IMG/VR virus record: IMGVR_UViG_3300009181_000099
Coordinates: 1 to 53,172 of that record
Direction: 5' to 3' (one strand)
DNA: 53,172 nucleotides
From: a virus
This document shows positions 27,618 to 35,841 of the stretch, one piece after another. A program made the translations under genes and the position numbers. Position 1 is the stretch's first letter. Every line of letters starts with the position of its first letter. The notes beneath the pieces were generated by a model. It saw only the letters and a list, made by a program, of their open reading frames with translations. It did no database searches and was not told the DNA's origin.

Positions 27618-28740
27618 AGTCAGATTTGACTTTATAATTTTCATTGTATATCTTAATGACTTCATCAAATTCATTTACAATTCCTGATTTGAAATTATCA
27701 CTATCATATTTTTGTTTTAAGATATATTCTTTTATATAATCTTCATATTCTAATTGAACTGATATTTCCATTCCATTTTCATCAAAATCAATATCATTAG
27801 ATTCATTCACTTCTTCACCATCTACTAATTCTTTAGTAATATCATCAATATACTCTACAGAAGCAAAATTACCCTTCTCTAACATCACTTCTAACTTCCT
27901 GCGAAGCTTTCTATTACTAATTAATAGATTGTTTGATATAGCTAAATCTATATAATCCTTAGTATCTTTTAACTCATCTAGTCTATCAATATCTTCTTCA
28001 TTAACTACTCTAAATTTTTTAAAAACTGGAGAGTATGTGTTAGGTACAAAATCGATTTTATTAGTGTTTAGGTCGAGTATGGTGATTCCTTTTTGGTCAC
28101 CCATATCATTTCTATCCATTTGATAAGGAGAACCTATAAATGAGAAGTTTTTGTTAGTTTGTCTAATATGAATGTGTCCAGAAAAAACATGTTTATATTT
28201 TCCAAAGTTATCAACATCAATTTTATCAGCATTTCTATGAGCTACTGAATTTAAATGCATTAAACATCCATTTAAATCAGAGTGGCAGAAAAGATAATCA
28301 CCTGGATTACTATCAATTTCTTTAATCATATCTAATCTCTTTTCTACCCAAGGCATAAGAATCAATTTTTGACCATCTAACTCAATAGATGATGTTTGTG
28401 TATAAACTGAAACATTTGGAACGTGATTGAATAATCTAACTGAGTTTATATCATTAGATCCTTTATTCCAAAGGTCATGATTACCTACTATAATATGTAG
28501 TGGTAGTATTTTAGACATCTCTATAAGTATTTTCTCTGCCTTATATGATGCAATGATAGGAATAGATGTTCTGTTGTCGTATAAGTCACCACAATGAATA
28601 AGAATATCTCCTGGTTTTGAATTTTCTTTGATGTATGGAATAAAAGAGTTATAGAAGTAATCTTCCATCATATCTAACCACTTATCTAGATTGTTGAGGT
28701 ATACTCCAAAATGCCAATCTGTTGTAATAAAAACTTTCAT
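27616..28740 (-). CDS. 47: SbcD/Mre11-type recombination nuclease subunit (T4 gp47-like, 374 aa)
   Basis: A calcineurin-like metallophosphoesterase with the Mre11/SbcD motif order: DWHFG (8-12), GDLYD (51-55), GNHDLW (86-91), HSD (153-155) and SGHIHIR (187-193), all two-metal ligands present. In T4, gp47 pairs with the Rad50-like gp46 to resect DNA ends for recombination-dependent replication and to degrade host DNA. Length (374 aa) is normal. The gp46 partner is not in the window. The gene is convergent with the leader-protein operon and shares its terminator. Confidence 0.88.
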   Translation of the reverse strand: MKVFITTDWHFGVYLNNLDKWLDMMEDYFYNSFIPYIKENSKPGDILIHCGDLYDNRTSIPIIASYKAEKILIEMSKILPLHIIVGNHDLWNKGSNDINSVRLFNHVPNVSVYTQTSSIELDGQKLILMPWVEKRLDMIKEIDSNPGDYLFCHSDLNGCLMHLNSVAHRNADKIDVDNFGKYKHVFSGHIHIRQTNKNFSFIGSPYQMDRNDMGDQKGITILDLNTNKIDFVPNTYSPVFKKFRVVNEEDIDRLDELKDTKDYIDLAISNNLLISNRKLRRKLEVMLEKGNFASVEYIDDITKELVDGEEVNESNDIDFDENGMEISVQLEYEDYIKEYILKQKYDSDNFKSGIVNEFDEVIKIYNENYKVKSD

Positions 28741-28769
28741 TAAAAACGTTTTCTTTTTATATGAAATTA

Positions 28770-29114
28770 TTATGATATTGTTTCTTTTCTTCTAGAGTCT
28801 CTAGCACATTTCTCACATCCACTTCCAGCATATAGATGAGCATTTGGTGTTTGTTCAAATTCCCCGTGTATTGGACATATTATTTTAACTACACTTCTGC
28901 AATTTTCATATACTGTTAAGTCATAGTTGTACTTATAGTTATGTTTAATATTTGATTTTTCTACAAAGTCTTTATTTCCCTTGTTTCTTCTATTAAGTGA
29001 CTTTAGTTCTTTTATTATGGCATTTTCTTTTGACTTGCAATTTTTGTTACAAAACTTTCTATCTGGTCTACCCCAAACAATTTCTTTATTACAGTATCTA
29101 TAATTACAATTCAT
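28770..29114 (-). CDS. Zinc-ribbon protein with DUF723-like domain (114 aa)
   Basis: N-terminal zinc motif C3-x4-C8-...-C22-x3-C26 (CNYRYCNKEI; RKFCNKNC), then a segment like the DUF723/homing-endonuclease-associated repeat: FVEKSNIKHNYKYNYDLTVY, IICPIHGEFEQTPNAHL and GCEKC. In phages this domain is normally the DNA-binding part of a GIY-YIG or HNH homing endonuclease; no nuclease motif is present in these 114 residues. It may be a remnant of a mobile nuclease or a small DNA-binding protein. It lies 29 bp upstream of the gp47-type gene. Confidence 0.65.
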   Translation of the reverse strand: MNCNYRYCNKEIVWGRPDRKFCNKNCKSKENAIIKELKSLNRRNKGNKDFVEKSNIKHNYKYNYDLTVYENCRSVVKIICPIHGEFEQTPNAHLYAGSGCEKCARDSRRKETIS

Positions 29115-29228
29115 ATATACTATTTATTAAATAGTGGAAATGGCATTTTTTACAACATAATTTTCAAAATAGAGATAAAGGAAGTAAAAATTAAAATATA
29201 TAACTTATAAAAAATAATTAAAAAAAAT

Positions 29229-29855
29229 ATGCCATTACCACATTATACACAGTTGATAAATGTAGGATCTCCAGGTGGACCTGGAACATTTCCGGATGAA
29301 GTAGTTTACCTTAACTTATTTGAGGTGACATTCGTTTTACCTACAATTTTGGTTGCTCAAGGGAGAAACCCAGTTTTGTTATTACAAAACGCACTTAATA
29401 TTGATATGAACTTAACGCAGTTTGACGTTGGTATCAAAGAACAAAGATTCAAGTATTCAACTCGTCAATTTTTGACAACTCCAACTAAAACCGCTGGTGA
29501 ATTTAACATTAAATTCAATGTTAACGTAAATCAAGCAGGTTCGATGGAGGTATGGAATGCTTTGAAAGCTTGGTACGATTTAGTATTTAACTCTCAAAAT
29601 GGTTCATTACACTATAAGAGTGATATCATTGGTACTGTTATCGTTAATCAACATGATAAAAAAGGTGTTGTATTAAGACGTGTTACTTACCAAAACGTAC
29701 AAATCAAACAATTAGCTGGTTACGCACTTGACTGGTCTTCTAATAACATTATGGAGAATCTTCAAGCTGACTTTATCTATGACTACTTTATTGATGAATA
29801 TATTGATAATGACTTTACAATTACTAATCCAATTGTTTCTGGATATGGTCAATAA
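29229..29855 (+). CDS. 19: Tail tube protein (T4 gp19-like, 208 aa)
   Basis: Size and pattern fit the T4-type tail tube family: NLFEVTFVLPTIL near the start, a central NPVLLLQNALNI ... FDVGIKEQRFKYSTRQFL, VWNALKAWYDLVFNSQNG and a C-terminal ENLQADFIYDYFIDEYID strand. gp19 monomers stack as hexameric rings inside the sheath. The sequence is richer in C/G-ending codons than neighbours, as expected of a highly expressed structural gene. It is a single-gene unit with a hairpin terminator directly after. Assignment is by overall resemblance. Confidence 0.75.
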   Translation: MPLPHYTQLINVGSPGGPGTFPDEVVYLNLFEVTFVLPTILVAQGRNPVLLLQNALNIDMNLTQFDVGIKEQRFKYSTRQFLTTPTKTAGEFNIKFNVNVNQAGSMEVWNALKAWYDLVFNSQNGSLHYKSDIIGTVIVNQHDKKGVVLRRVTYQNVQIKQLAGYALDWSSNNIMENLQADFIYDYFIDEYIDNDFTITNPIVSGYGQ

Positions 29856-29871
29856 TATTTAGTATTAATTA

Positions 29872-29902
29872 AAAACCATCAATTTTTATTGATGGTTTTT
29901 TT
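29872..29902 (+). terminator. Rho-independent terminator of tail-tube gene
   Basis: AAAAACCATCAAT, loop TTTT, ATTGATGGTTTTTTT, 17 bp after the stop codon. Confidence 0.85.
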
Positions 29903-29922
29903 ATGCCTTTTTGTTGCATAAA

Positions 29923-29946
29923 AAAACCCACCAAAGTGGGTTTTTA
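29923..29946 (-). terminator. Rho-independent terminator for the 30204-29953 gene
   Basis: AAAAACCCAC, loop CAAA, GTGGGTTTTT. On the minus strand it follows the stop at 29953 by a few bases; it also has T-tracts on the plus strand. Confidence 0.8.
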
Positions 29947-29952
29947 TTTTAA

Positions 29953-30204
29953 TTAAAATTTGGGTATGTTACTTGAGAAACTAGATGCGTTTTTCATCAT
30001 TGAGTTTGCATCGAAGTTTGGCATTCCTTTTGATTGTTCTCCTTCTTGTTTCTTTTTCTCTGAATCTTCTTCTTCTATGATTTCGTTTACCAATTTTATG
30101 TTTTCTTCAAACATCCAAAATGGCCACTCATCCATCGAGATTTCTTGAGTTTTGAAATGCTTTTGTAGCAATAACTTATTCTTTAATATATGCTTCAAAG
30201 GCAT
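29953..30204 (-). CDS. Small partner of gp26-like protein, possible tail/baseplate assembly factor (83 aa)
   Basis: The ATG at 30204 (MPLKHILKNKLLLQ) is preferred to the upstream frame opening at 30270. The protein has a helical core (SMDEWPFWMFEENIKLVNEIIEEE) and a low-complexity Ser/Asn/Met tail. It overlaps the end of the gp26-like gene by 29 bp in another frame, so the two are translationally coupled. In T4-like phages a small gp51-type protein works with gp26 in hub assembly; the WPFWMFEE segment and coupling fit such a partner, but homology is not certain. Confidence 0.6.
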   Translation of the reverse strand: MPLKHILKNKLLLQKHFKTQEISMDEWPFWMFEENIKLVNEIIEEEDSEKKKQEGEQSKGMPNFDANSMMKNASSFSSNIPKF

Positions 30205-31120
30205 CGTGAATAACGAAAATACCTGAGGCTCCGTTGGGAAATTGCATGTCGGTGTGGACCTCCTCACCACACGTACAGGTTTTCTTCAATTCCTTGATAC
30301 CAAAAGTCATTTTACTTACAGCTGCATTTAAGAATTGGAATGAAATATCATCTATTTCTTCAAAATCTTTAAGTTTAGCTTTGATTCCTTCATATGTAAT
30401 TGTAGTTCTTCCACCTAACATAAAAGGAATAATCTTTAAGAAAGAAAGATTTGGAGTTCTTTTCTCATTATTCTCTCTTAAGATATAATCCGTGAAAGCT
30501 TTCTGAAGACCAATATTTGGTGGTGTTAGTTCAAAGTTTCTTCCATTTACTGTAGAAAAATGATATGTTCTATCAGATAAACTGAAATATCTATCCAATT
30601 TTTCATCAACATCATGAAAAGTAAAGTTTTCTCTTTTAAGATCAACTGATAATTCGGTAGAACAAACTCCACACTTCGCTGGAATTGTTAATGTATTTCC
30701 TTGTTGGAAAGTAAGTTCTCTTATTAAGAATAGTAAATATAATCTATCTTGATCTTTTACTTCTAGATAAGATCCGACTTTACCATCTGTGTATTTAATT
30801 CTTATACAAGATTGTAACATATCATTCATTTTTTCTACTATATCATAAAAGTTATTATCATCAACCATTGAATATGCTTGAATTTCTCTCACTTTTGCTG
30901 GTCTTACCATAAATAGTGTACCAGTTGGGTAGAAATCACCACAAGGTAACTCTTCAATATTGAAGTTAAAATACTGAAGGTCAGTTGTTCTTGTATTATC
31001 AACTTTTGGTTGAGCTACAAACGGAATATCAGAGTTTTGTGAGTTATTACTTGAGCTATCTATACCACTAAGATGTTTCTTAAGGTAGTCTTCTTCACTC
31101 ATTTCGTTTTCATTAGACAT
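30176..31120 (-). CDS. 26: Baseplate protein, T4 gp26-like (314 aa)
   Basis: Matches the T4_baseplate family pattern: LPCGDFYPTGTLFMVRPAKVREI (about 55-77), a helical region with CIRIKYTD, DRLYLLFLIRELTF (about 127-140), then a zinc-ribbon-like CGVC (about 152-155) and a second CTCGEE (about 284-289). In T4 gp26 belongs to the baseplate hub assembly set (gp5, 27, 29, 26, 28, 51). The N-terminal 50 residues are a disordered, Ser/Asn-rich extension. A TATATTTG element at 31190-31183 and a near-consensus late motif lie upstream. Confidence 0.75.
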   Translation of the reverse strand: MSNENEMSEEDYLKKHLSGIDSSSNNSQNSDIPFVAQPKVDNTRTTDLQYFNFNIEELPCGDFYPTGTLFMVRPAKVREIQAYSMVDDNNFYDIVEKMNDMLQSCIRIKYTDGKVGSYLEVKDQDRLYLLFLIRELTFQQGNTLTIPAKCGVCSTELSVDLKRENFTFHDVDEKLDRYFSLSDRTYHFSTVNGRNFELTPPNIGLQKAFTDYILRENNEKRTPNLSFLKIIPFMLGGRTTITYEGIKAKLKDFEEIDDISFQFLNAAVSKMTFGIKELKKTCTCGEEVHTDMQFPNGASGIFVIHDAFEAYIKE

Positions 31121-31182
31121 ATTTTTTTATTATTTTTTATTTTATTATATATTAGTATTTGTTCTCTCTTCTGTTTTTTGAA

Positions 31183-31190
31183 CAAATATA
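31183..31190 (-). promoter_or_regulatory. Bacteroidota-type -7 element TATATTTG before gp26-like gene
   Basis: Minus-strand TATATTTG 63 bp upstream of the ATG at 31120; no clear TTTG at -33 spacing. The 31121-31294 gap otherwise holds only AT-rich sequence and the sheath terminator. Confidence 0.4.
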
Positions 31191-31246
31191 TTTTTATCGT
31201 TAGTTTTATAATGAAAAAAGAGTAGAAAGTTTAACTATTTTAAAAT

Positions 31247-31278
31247 AAAAAAACCAGATATTTCTATCTGGTTTTTTT
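31247..31278 (-). terminator. Rho-independent terminator of sheath gene
   Basis: AAAAAAACCAGATA, loop TTTC, TATCTGGTTTTTTT, just downstream of the sheath stop (31295) on the minus strand. Confidence 0.85.
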
Positions 31279-31294
31279 TATTATTTATTATTTA

Positions 31295-34200
31295 TTATCC
31301 ATTCATGAAACCACCTGCATTGATAGCTCCGGTTCTTAAGATTGTGATATTATTTACAATAATACCCATACCTTTGATTGGTTCAACATATGTATCAAGT
31401 ACACCAATTTGGTTATCGATAATCTCATTAGTGTTATTTTCCTCATCCATTTTATTGAAGTAGTTATATAAACCGTTTCTAGAAACGTAAGTCTCACAAA
31501 TTACGTCAGCTCTAAGTTTAATCTCAGCTCTAATATCAGGTGTATTAAATTTCCATTGGAAGTCTAATAACATACTTGATAATTCTCTTTCAAGTTCAAT
31601 AAGGACTTCTCTAACATGTATGTAAGAAAGAGCTGATTTGTAAAGTGTTTGAGCTGTGTTTTCAGTCTCAATTACATTTCCTCTATTTCTCTTGAACACG
31701 ATAGGATTCATTTGTGCTTGGTTAATATATTCGATATCAGTTAAAGTGAAATCCATTTCAGTATCCACTATGTTAGTGATTCTACCATTAGTAACACCCG
31801 CTGCAATTGTCCAAGGAGTTATACCACTCGCATTTGAGTTTTGTTTTCTCATATATGTTGTTGCTATCCAAGCTGCTGGTGGAACATCAACTGGTCTACC
31901 ATTATCATTTGTAACCACATATGGCATAAAGTAACCAACACAAGTTGAACCTGCTCCGTCACCGAATGAGTAAAGGAACGCTGGTGAACTTTCAGGGTCT
32001 CCTCCACTAGCTACATACTCTAATTGTAAAACTCCTTCAGAGTTAACAAAAGATGGAGATGTTGAATTTTTGAATGACTTCATTGAAGGCATGTTTATCA
32101 CACCAAATGCGTCTAATCTATCACCACATATATCAACTAATTGTTGTTTAGATCTCTCAGTTAAACCAAGACCAAATGAGTCAATTAAATATCTAAAGTC
32201 AATTGCTTCTTTATTAGTTACTGCTTTGAACAATGGTGTTCCTTTAGCAACTAAGTTAAGAATAGAGTTTTGTCTAGCTTCAGTTCCATCAGGTAAAGAT
32301 GCTTGTCTAATTCTAAATCCTTTAAGAGATATTGCCTTGTAAGTTGTTGCGTAATTGTCAACAGAAGTATATCTTGTAGCTTGTAATGCTGAACCACTAT
32401 AACTTGTTGCGATTCTAGAGTCACAAGTGATTTCAACTAAAGTAGCATCACCACTATATTGTCTTTTAGAAAGAATTCTTGTAAGTTTTCTTGGGACTTC
32501 ACCAATTGCTAATAAACTTGAGTCATAGTATGCTGATAAGAAGTCACCAACTCTTACTTCAGTGTATCTTGTTCCTGTTACAAGTATCTTATTAGGTACT
32601 TGAACATATCCAGCTGGTAATTCAACTTCGATTGTTTGTTTGAAGTTTGATTTAGCTGATTGAATAAAGAATGTATTATTTGATGTTACATCTACCGGCT
32701 CAGTTGCTGTGAACGTTTCATCTTTGAACTCAACTTCTAAAACTCCATCATTATCTAAATACATTTTTAAGTAATGTTTGATATTGTAATCAAATATAGT
32801 ATTTACATTAAATAATTCTTCATATACTACTTCTTCAGTTACTCCATATGCGTAGTATCCAACACCATATCCAAGGTCTGAAGCTAATGACGGATCAGTA
32901 TCTACGATAGTAAATGTGCCAGTATTTTTTTCTGAATTAGGAACTATAAATTGGTCATAAGTACCCCATGCTGGATCAACTGAACTTTCAATCACTACAT
33001 AATTATTTCCAGCGAATGAAGAAGTAGGTCCCATATTTGTTCCACCATTTGTATTATCTTCACCATCAATGAATATTACATTTACTGTATCTCCAGCCGC
33101 AAATGGTAATGGTATTGTAATTTTATTTGAGTAGAAGTAATCTCCTGTATTGATTATTCCATCAAAGTATCTTGAGTAGAATTTAGAGTATCTACCAACA
33201 ACACCATCAGTACCTGTTGGTTGTGCTTCTTTTGTAGATACAGAATCAGTACCAAGAATAAACTCGTTATCTACTGTGTAGAATGATAAGTAACCTTTCA
33301 ATACATCAGCAAGTTCAGTATTAGTTAAACCAGTGTTTAATATAAATGATTTATTTGATGTTGATGTTGTGATGATTTCAGATATAGTCATTGATGAAAG
33401 ACTTACTTTTCTATATCCAAGATTTGGTCCTAAACATATGGACATTTTATCTTTATTAGCTGAACTAATTAAGTCAACCAATTTATAGAACTGCTTAAAT
33501 CTTCTATATTGTTTGTAGTTAGCTGGTGATGCAGATGTGTTCGTGTTTTGGAACTCAACTTTAATTGAACCTGCTGTACTTTGTGTTGCGATAAAATAAT
33601 CATCTGTAATTGATGTTCCAAATGCGTAATCAACAAAACCATATGGTGTAATACTTGTTCCAATATTTACTGGATTTATATTTACAGATGTTGAAATAAT
33701 TTGTTGATTTATCATACTAAATGTAGCGAATCCAAGAACGATGTCACTTAAAGCAACCGTTGGATTTGCTGGTGTTCCTGCTGGACTACCAACCAAATTA
33801 CTTGTTACTGAAATCTCACCTGTTGAATCAAGTGTGAATACAGATGCAAATGTTAATTGTGATGATGAAAAAGCATAATCAGTAGCTGTTATTACTAATG
33901 ATGTTGTTCCAGAAACAGGAACTTCTTTATCGCCAATCACAGCAAATGCTCCAGATGAGACATTATATGATATAGATATTGATGCAGATGCTGCTGAAAC
34001 TGTTGAGTCTTGAACAACATTATGAACATAATTCTCACCAAACCAAGAAGTTCTATTATTGAAGTAAGTAGCATCTATAACACCACTTGATACAGGAGTA
34101 TCTCCTGATCCAGAGTCAAATGCGTGTCCACCTTGATCATAATAACTAAAACTACCACCTAAGACAGCTGTTACGTTACCTGGTAAATCAAGAGGAACTG

Positions 34201-35212
34201 CTGTAATCTCAATTGATTCAGCTATAGTTTCTTTATAAGATAAGAATTCAATATCAGTCTCATTCTCACCAGCTATTGTATTACCAACTAAGTCTAATAA
34301 ACCATTGTAATAGTCTGTTTCAACTAAATCAGAATTGAATGAACAGAACAATCCAGTTCTATCAGTATCTCTGTTAATTGTAGTTTCAATAAATATGTTT
34401 GTTCCGTTTGAATCTCTAAAATATGGAATTAATGACAATCCTTCGTAGTATCCTAGTAATGTAACATTTCTATCATTAGCGAAAGCTCTTAATTGAGTTT
34501 TAACTAAACCAGATGCGTTGAAGTAAGCACTCCATCTTGTATCAATTGCCAATTCTTGATAATTTGACCAGTCACCACTAACAACAATAACATCAACTAA
34601 ATAGTCAGATGCGAAGTCATTAGCATTTACATATGCTGGAAGTTTCTCTATAGAACCATAATACTCAAGTAATGTTCTATCAAATCCAGTTCTAGCACTT
34701 TTTACTACAAATGCAGTAACATACTTATCAGATAAGTTTGTTAAGCTGAATGCTCTTTCAGAATATCCAACATTACTTTTTGTAAGATTCATGAAAGACT
34801 CAGCGTCTCTTTTCCAGAATGCAGTAGTATCAAAGAATCTTCTATAAGGTCCTTCTCTTTCTATATCATTTACATATCCTGAAGATGCAGATAAAGATTT
34901 ATATTCAATTAAATCTAATGTATCATCTGTATTTAAAAGATTGATAGCGAAAACAGGAGATGACTCTAACATCTTAGCTATTGTTCTGTGGAAAAAAGAA
35001 CCTTTTCTTTCTAAACCTCTGTCCATTTGACCAAAGATAGATTCAAGATCACCTGTAGTAGTTAACCTAATAGGAGTATTAACTGGTCCTTTTTTAGACA
35101 CACCAATTACCATGTTAGTAATTCCCTCTACTATCGGGCTACTGATAATTGAATTGTCAAATTCTTCTATGAAGATTCCTGGTCTTTTGTATTTTCCAAT
35201 TTGAATTGCCAT
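31295..35212 (-). CDS. 18: Tail sheath protein, enlarged (T4 gp18-like, 1305 aa)
   Basis: The N-terminus (KYKRPGIFIEEFDNSIISSP, ITNMVIGVSKKGPVNTPIRL, DLESIFGQ) and the C-terminus (SYIHVREVLIELERELSSML, FNTPDIRAEIKLRADVICET, IGVLDTYVEPIKGMGIIVNN) are typical of contractile sheath proteins: the ends form the conserved contraction core and exchange strands with neighbours. At 1305 residues it is about twice T4 gp18 (659), the extra length being beta-rich domains in the middle, likely exposed on the sheath surface. Single-gene unit; TTTTATATATA lies about 30 bp upstream and a hairpin follows. Confidence 0.9.
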   Translation of the reverse strand: MAIQIGKYKRPGIFIEEFDNSIISSPIVEGITNMVIGVSKKGPVNTPIRLTTTGDLESIFGQMDRGLERKGSFFHRTIAKMLESSPVFAINLLNTDDTLDLIEYKSLSASSGYVNDIEREGPYRRFFDTTAFWKRDAESFMNLTKSNVGYSERAFSLTNLSDKYVTAFVVKSARTGFDRTLLEYYGSIEKLPAYVNANDFASDYLVDVIVVSGDWSNYQELAIDTRWSAYFNASGLVKTQLRAFANDRNVTLLGYYEGLSLIPYFRDSNGTNIFIETTINRDTDRTGLFCSFNSDLVETDYYNGLLDLVGNTIAGENETDIEFLSYKETIAESIEITAVPLDLPGNVTAVLGGSFSYYDQGGHAFDSGSGDTPVSSGVIDATYFNNRTSWFGENYVHNVVQDSTVSAASASISISYNVSSGAFAVIGDKEVPVSGTTSLVITATDYAFSSSQLTFASVFTLDSTGEISVTSNLVGSPAGTPANPTVALSDIVLGFATFSMINQQIISTSVNINPVNIGTSITPYGFVDYAFGTSITDDYFIATQSTAGSIKVEFQNTNTSASPANYKQYRRFKQFYKLVDLISSANKDKMSICLGPNLGYRKVSLSSMTISEIITTSTSNKSFILNTGLTNTELADVLKGYLSFYTVDNEFILGTDSVSTKEAQPTGTDGVVGRYSKFYSRYFDGIINTGDYFYSNKITIPLPFAAGDTVNVIFIDGEDNTNGGTNMGPTSSFAGNNYVVIESSVDPAWGTYDQFIVPNSEKNTGTFTIVDTDPSLASDLGYGVGYYAYGVTEEVVYEELFNVNTIFDYNIKHYLKMYLDNDGVLEVEFKDETFTATEPVDVTSNNTFFIQSAKSNFKQTIEVELPAGYVQVPNKILVTGTRYTEVRVGDFLSAYYDSSLLAIGEVPRKLTRILSKRQYSGDATLVEITCDSRIATSYSGSALQATRYTSVDNYATTYKAISLKGFRIRQASLPDGTEARQNSILNLVAKGTPLFKAVTNKEAIDFRYLIDSFGLGLTERSKQQLVDICGDRLDAFGVINMPSMKSFKNSTSPSFVNSEGVLQLEYVASGGDPESSPAFLYSFGDGAGSTCVGYFMPYVVTNDNGRPVDVPPAAWIATTYMRKQNSNASGITPWTIAAGVTNGRITNIVDTEMDFTLTDIEYINQAQMNPIVFKRNRGNVIETENTAQTLYKSALSYIHVREVLIELERELSSMLLDFQWKFNTPDIRAEIKLRADVICETYVSRNGLYNYFNKMDEENNTNEIIDNQIGVLDTYVEPIKGMGIIVNNITILRTGAINAGGFMNG

Positions 35213-35273
35213 ATTATTTATAATTTTTTTTATGTTATGTAGTATATATAAAACTTAAAAAACGACATTTTTT

Positions 35274-35840
35274 CTATTTTTGAGTTTCTGAGGATATTTT
35301 TTTAATATAATCCATCATTTCTTTTTCTACATTAGACATTTTTGTATCAAGAGCCTTTTGAGCATCCGAAATATCTTTAACTAATGATGATATAGTCGTA
35401 GTTTTAGTCGATATTCTTGTATTTATATCGGTTAACTTTTTACTAACAGCAGCTTTTGTGCTAGTTTCAGTTGCTAAACTTAGTTCTTCTTGAAAATCAT
35501 CTTTTGATATTTTATCCTTAGTTATATCTTTTTGAAACTTATCTACTTTTCTTTTAAGATTAGCTACATGTAAATATTCTACTAAAAAAGGATTTCTATC
35601 TTTTTCTGGTAAGGCATCAGTCTTACCAACTATTCCATCTACAGCTGATTTTAAATCAATATCAGTTAAAGCTGTTAGATAAGCTTTATCAAGTAAAGGT
35701 TTTTTAGTCTTATAATCAGTGAGATTTTTCTTTAATGTTTCTAACTTTTCCTTAGACATTTTTAAATCTGGTTCATCAGTGATATTTGTCTCAAAATCAA
35801 CTTCTTCCGTAAATAGTTTGTACTTTTTTAAGTATTTCAT
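35274..35840 (-). CDS. Leader-bearing coiled-coil protein (188 aa)
   Basis: Begins MKYLKKYKLFTEEVDFE, matching the shared capsid-targeting-like leader with a probable cut after FTE. The body is charged and heptad-like over most of its length (KLETLKKNLTDYKTKKPLLD; LTDINTRISTKTTTISSLVK), predicting a long coiled coil. Such proteins suit a scaffold/core or internal-protein role. One bp separates its start from the stop of the upstream 961-aa gene, so both are co-expressed. Confidence 0.7.
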   Translation of the reverse strand: MKYLKKYKLFTEEVDFETNITDEPDLKMSKEKLETLKKNLTDYKTKKPLLDKAYLTALTDIDLKSAVDGIVGKTDALPEKDRNPFLVEYLHVANLKRKVDKFQKDITKDKISKDDFQEELSLATETSTKAAVSKKLTDINTRISTKTTTISSLVKDISDAQKALDTKMSNVEKEMMDYIKKISSETQK

Positions 35841-35841
35841 T

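Noticed and set aside
30176-30270. Programmed frameshift joining the gp26-like and small downstream frames, as in G/GT chaperones
   Set aside because: The downstream frame is +1 relative to the gp26 frame, no X-XXY-YYZ slippery heptamer for a -1 shift was seen, and a normal ATG exists at 30204.
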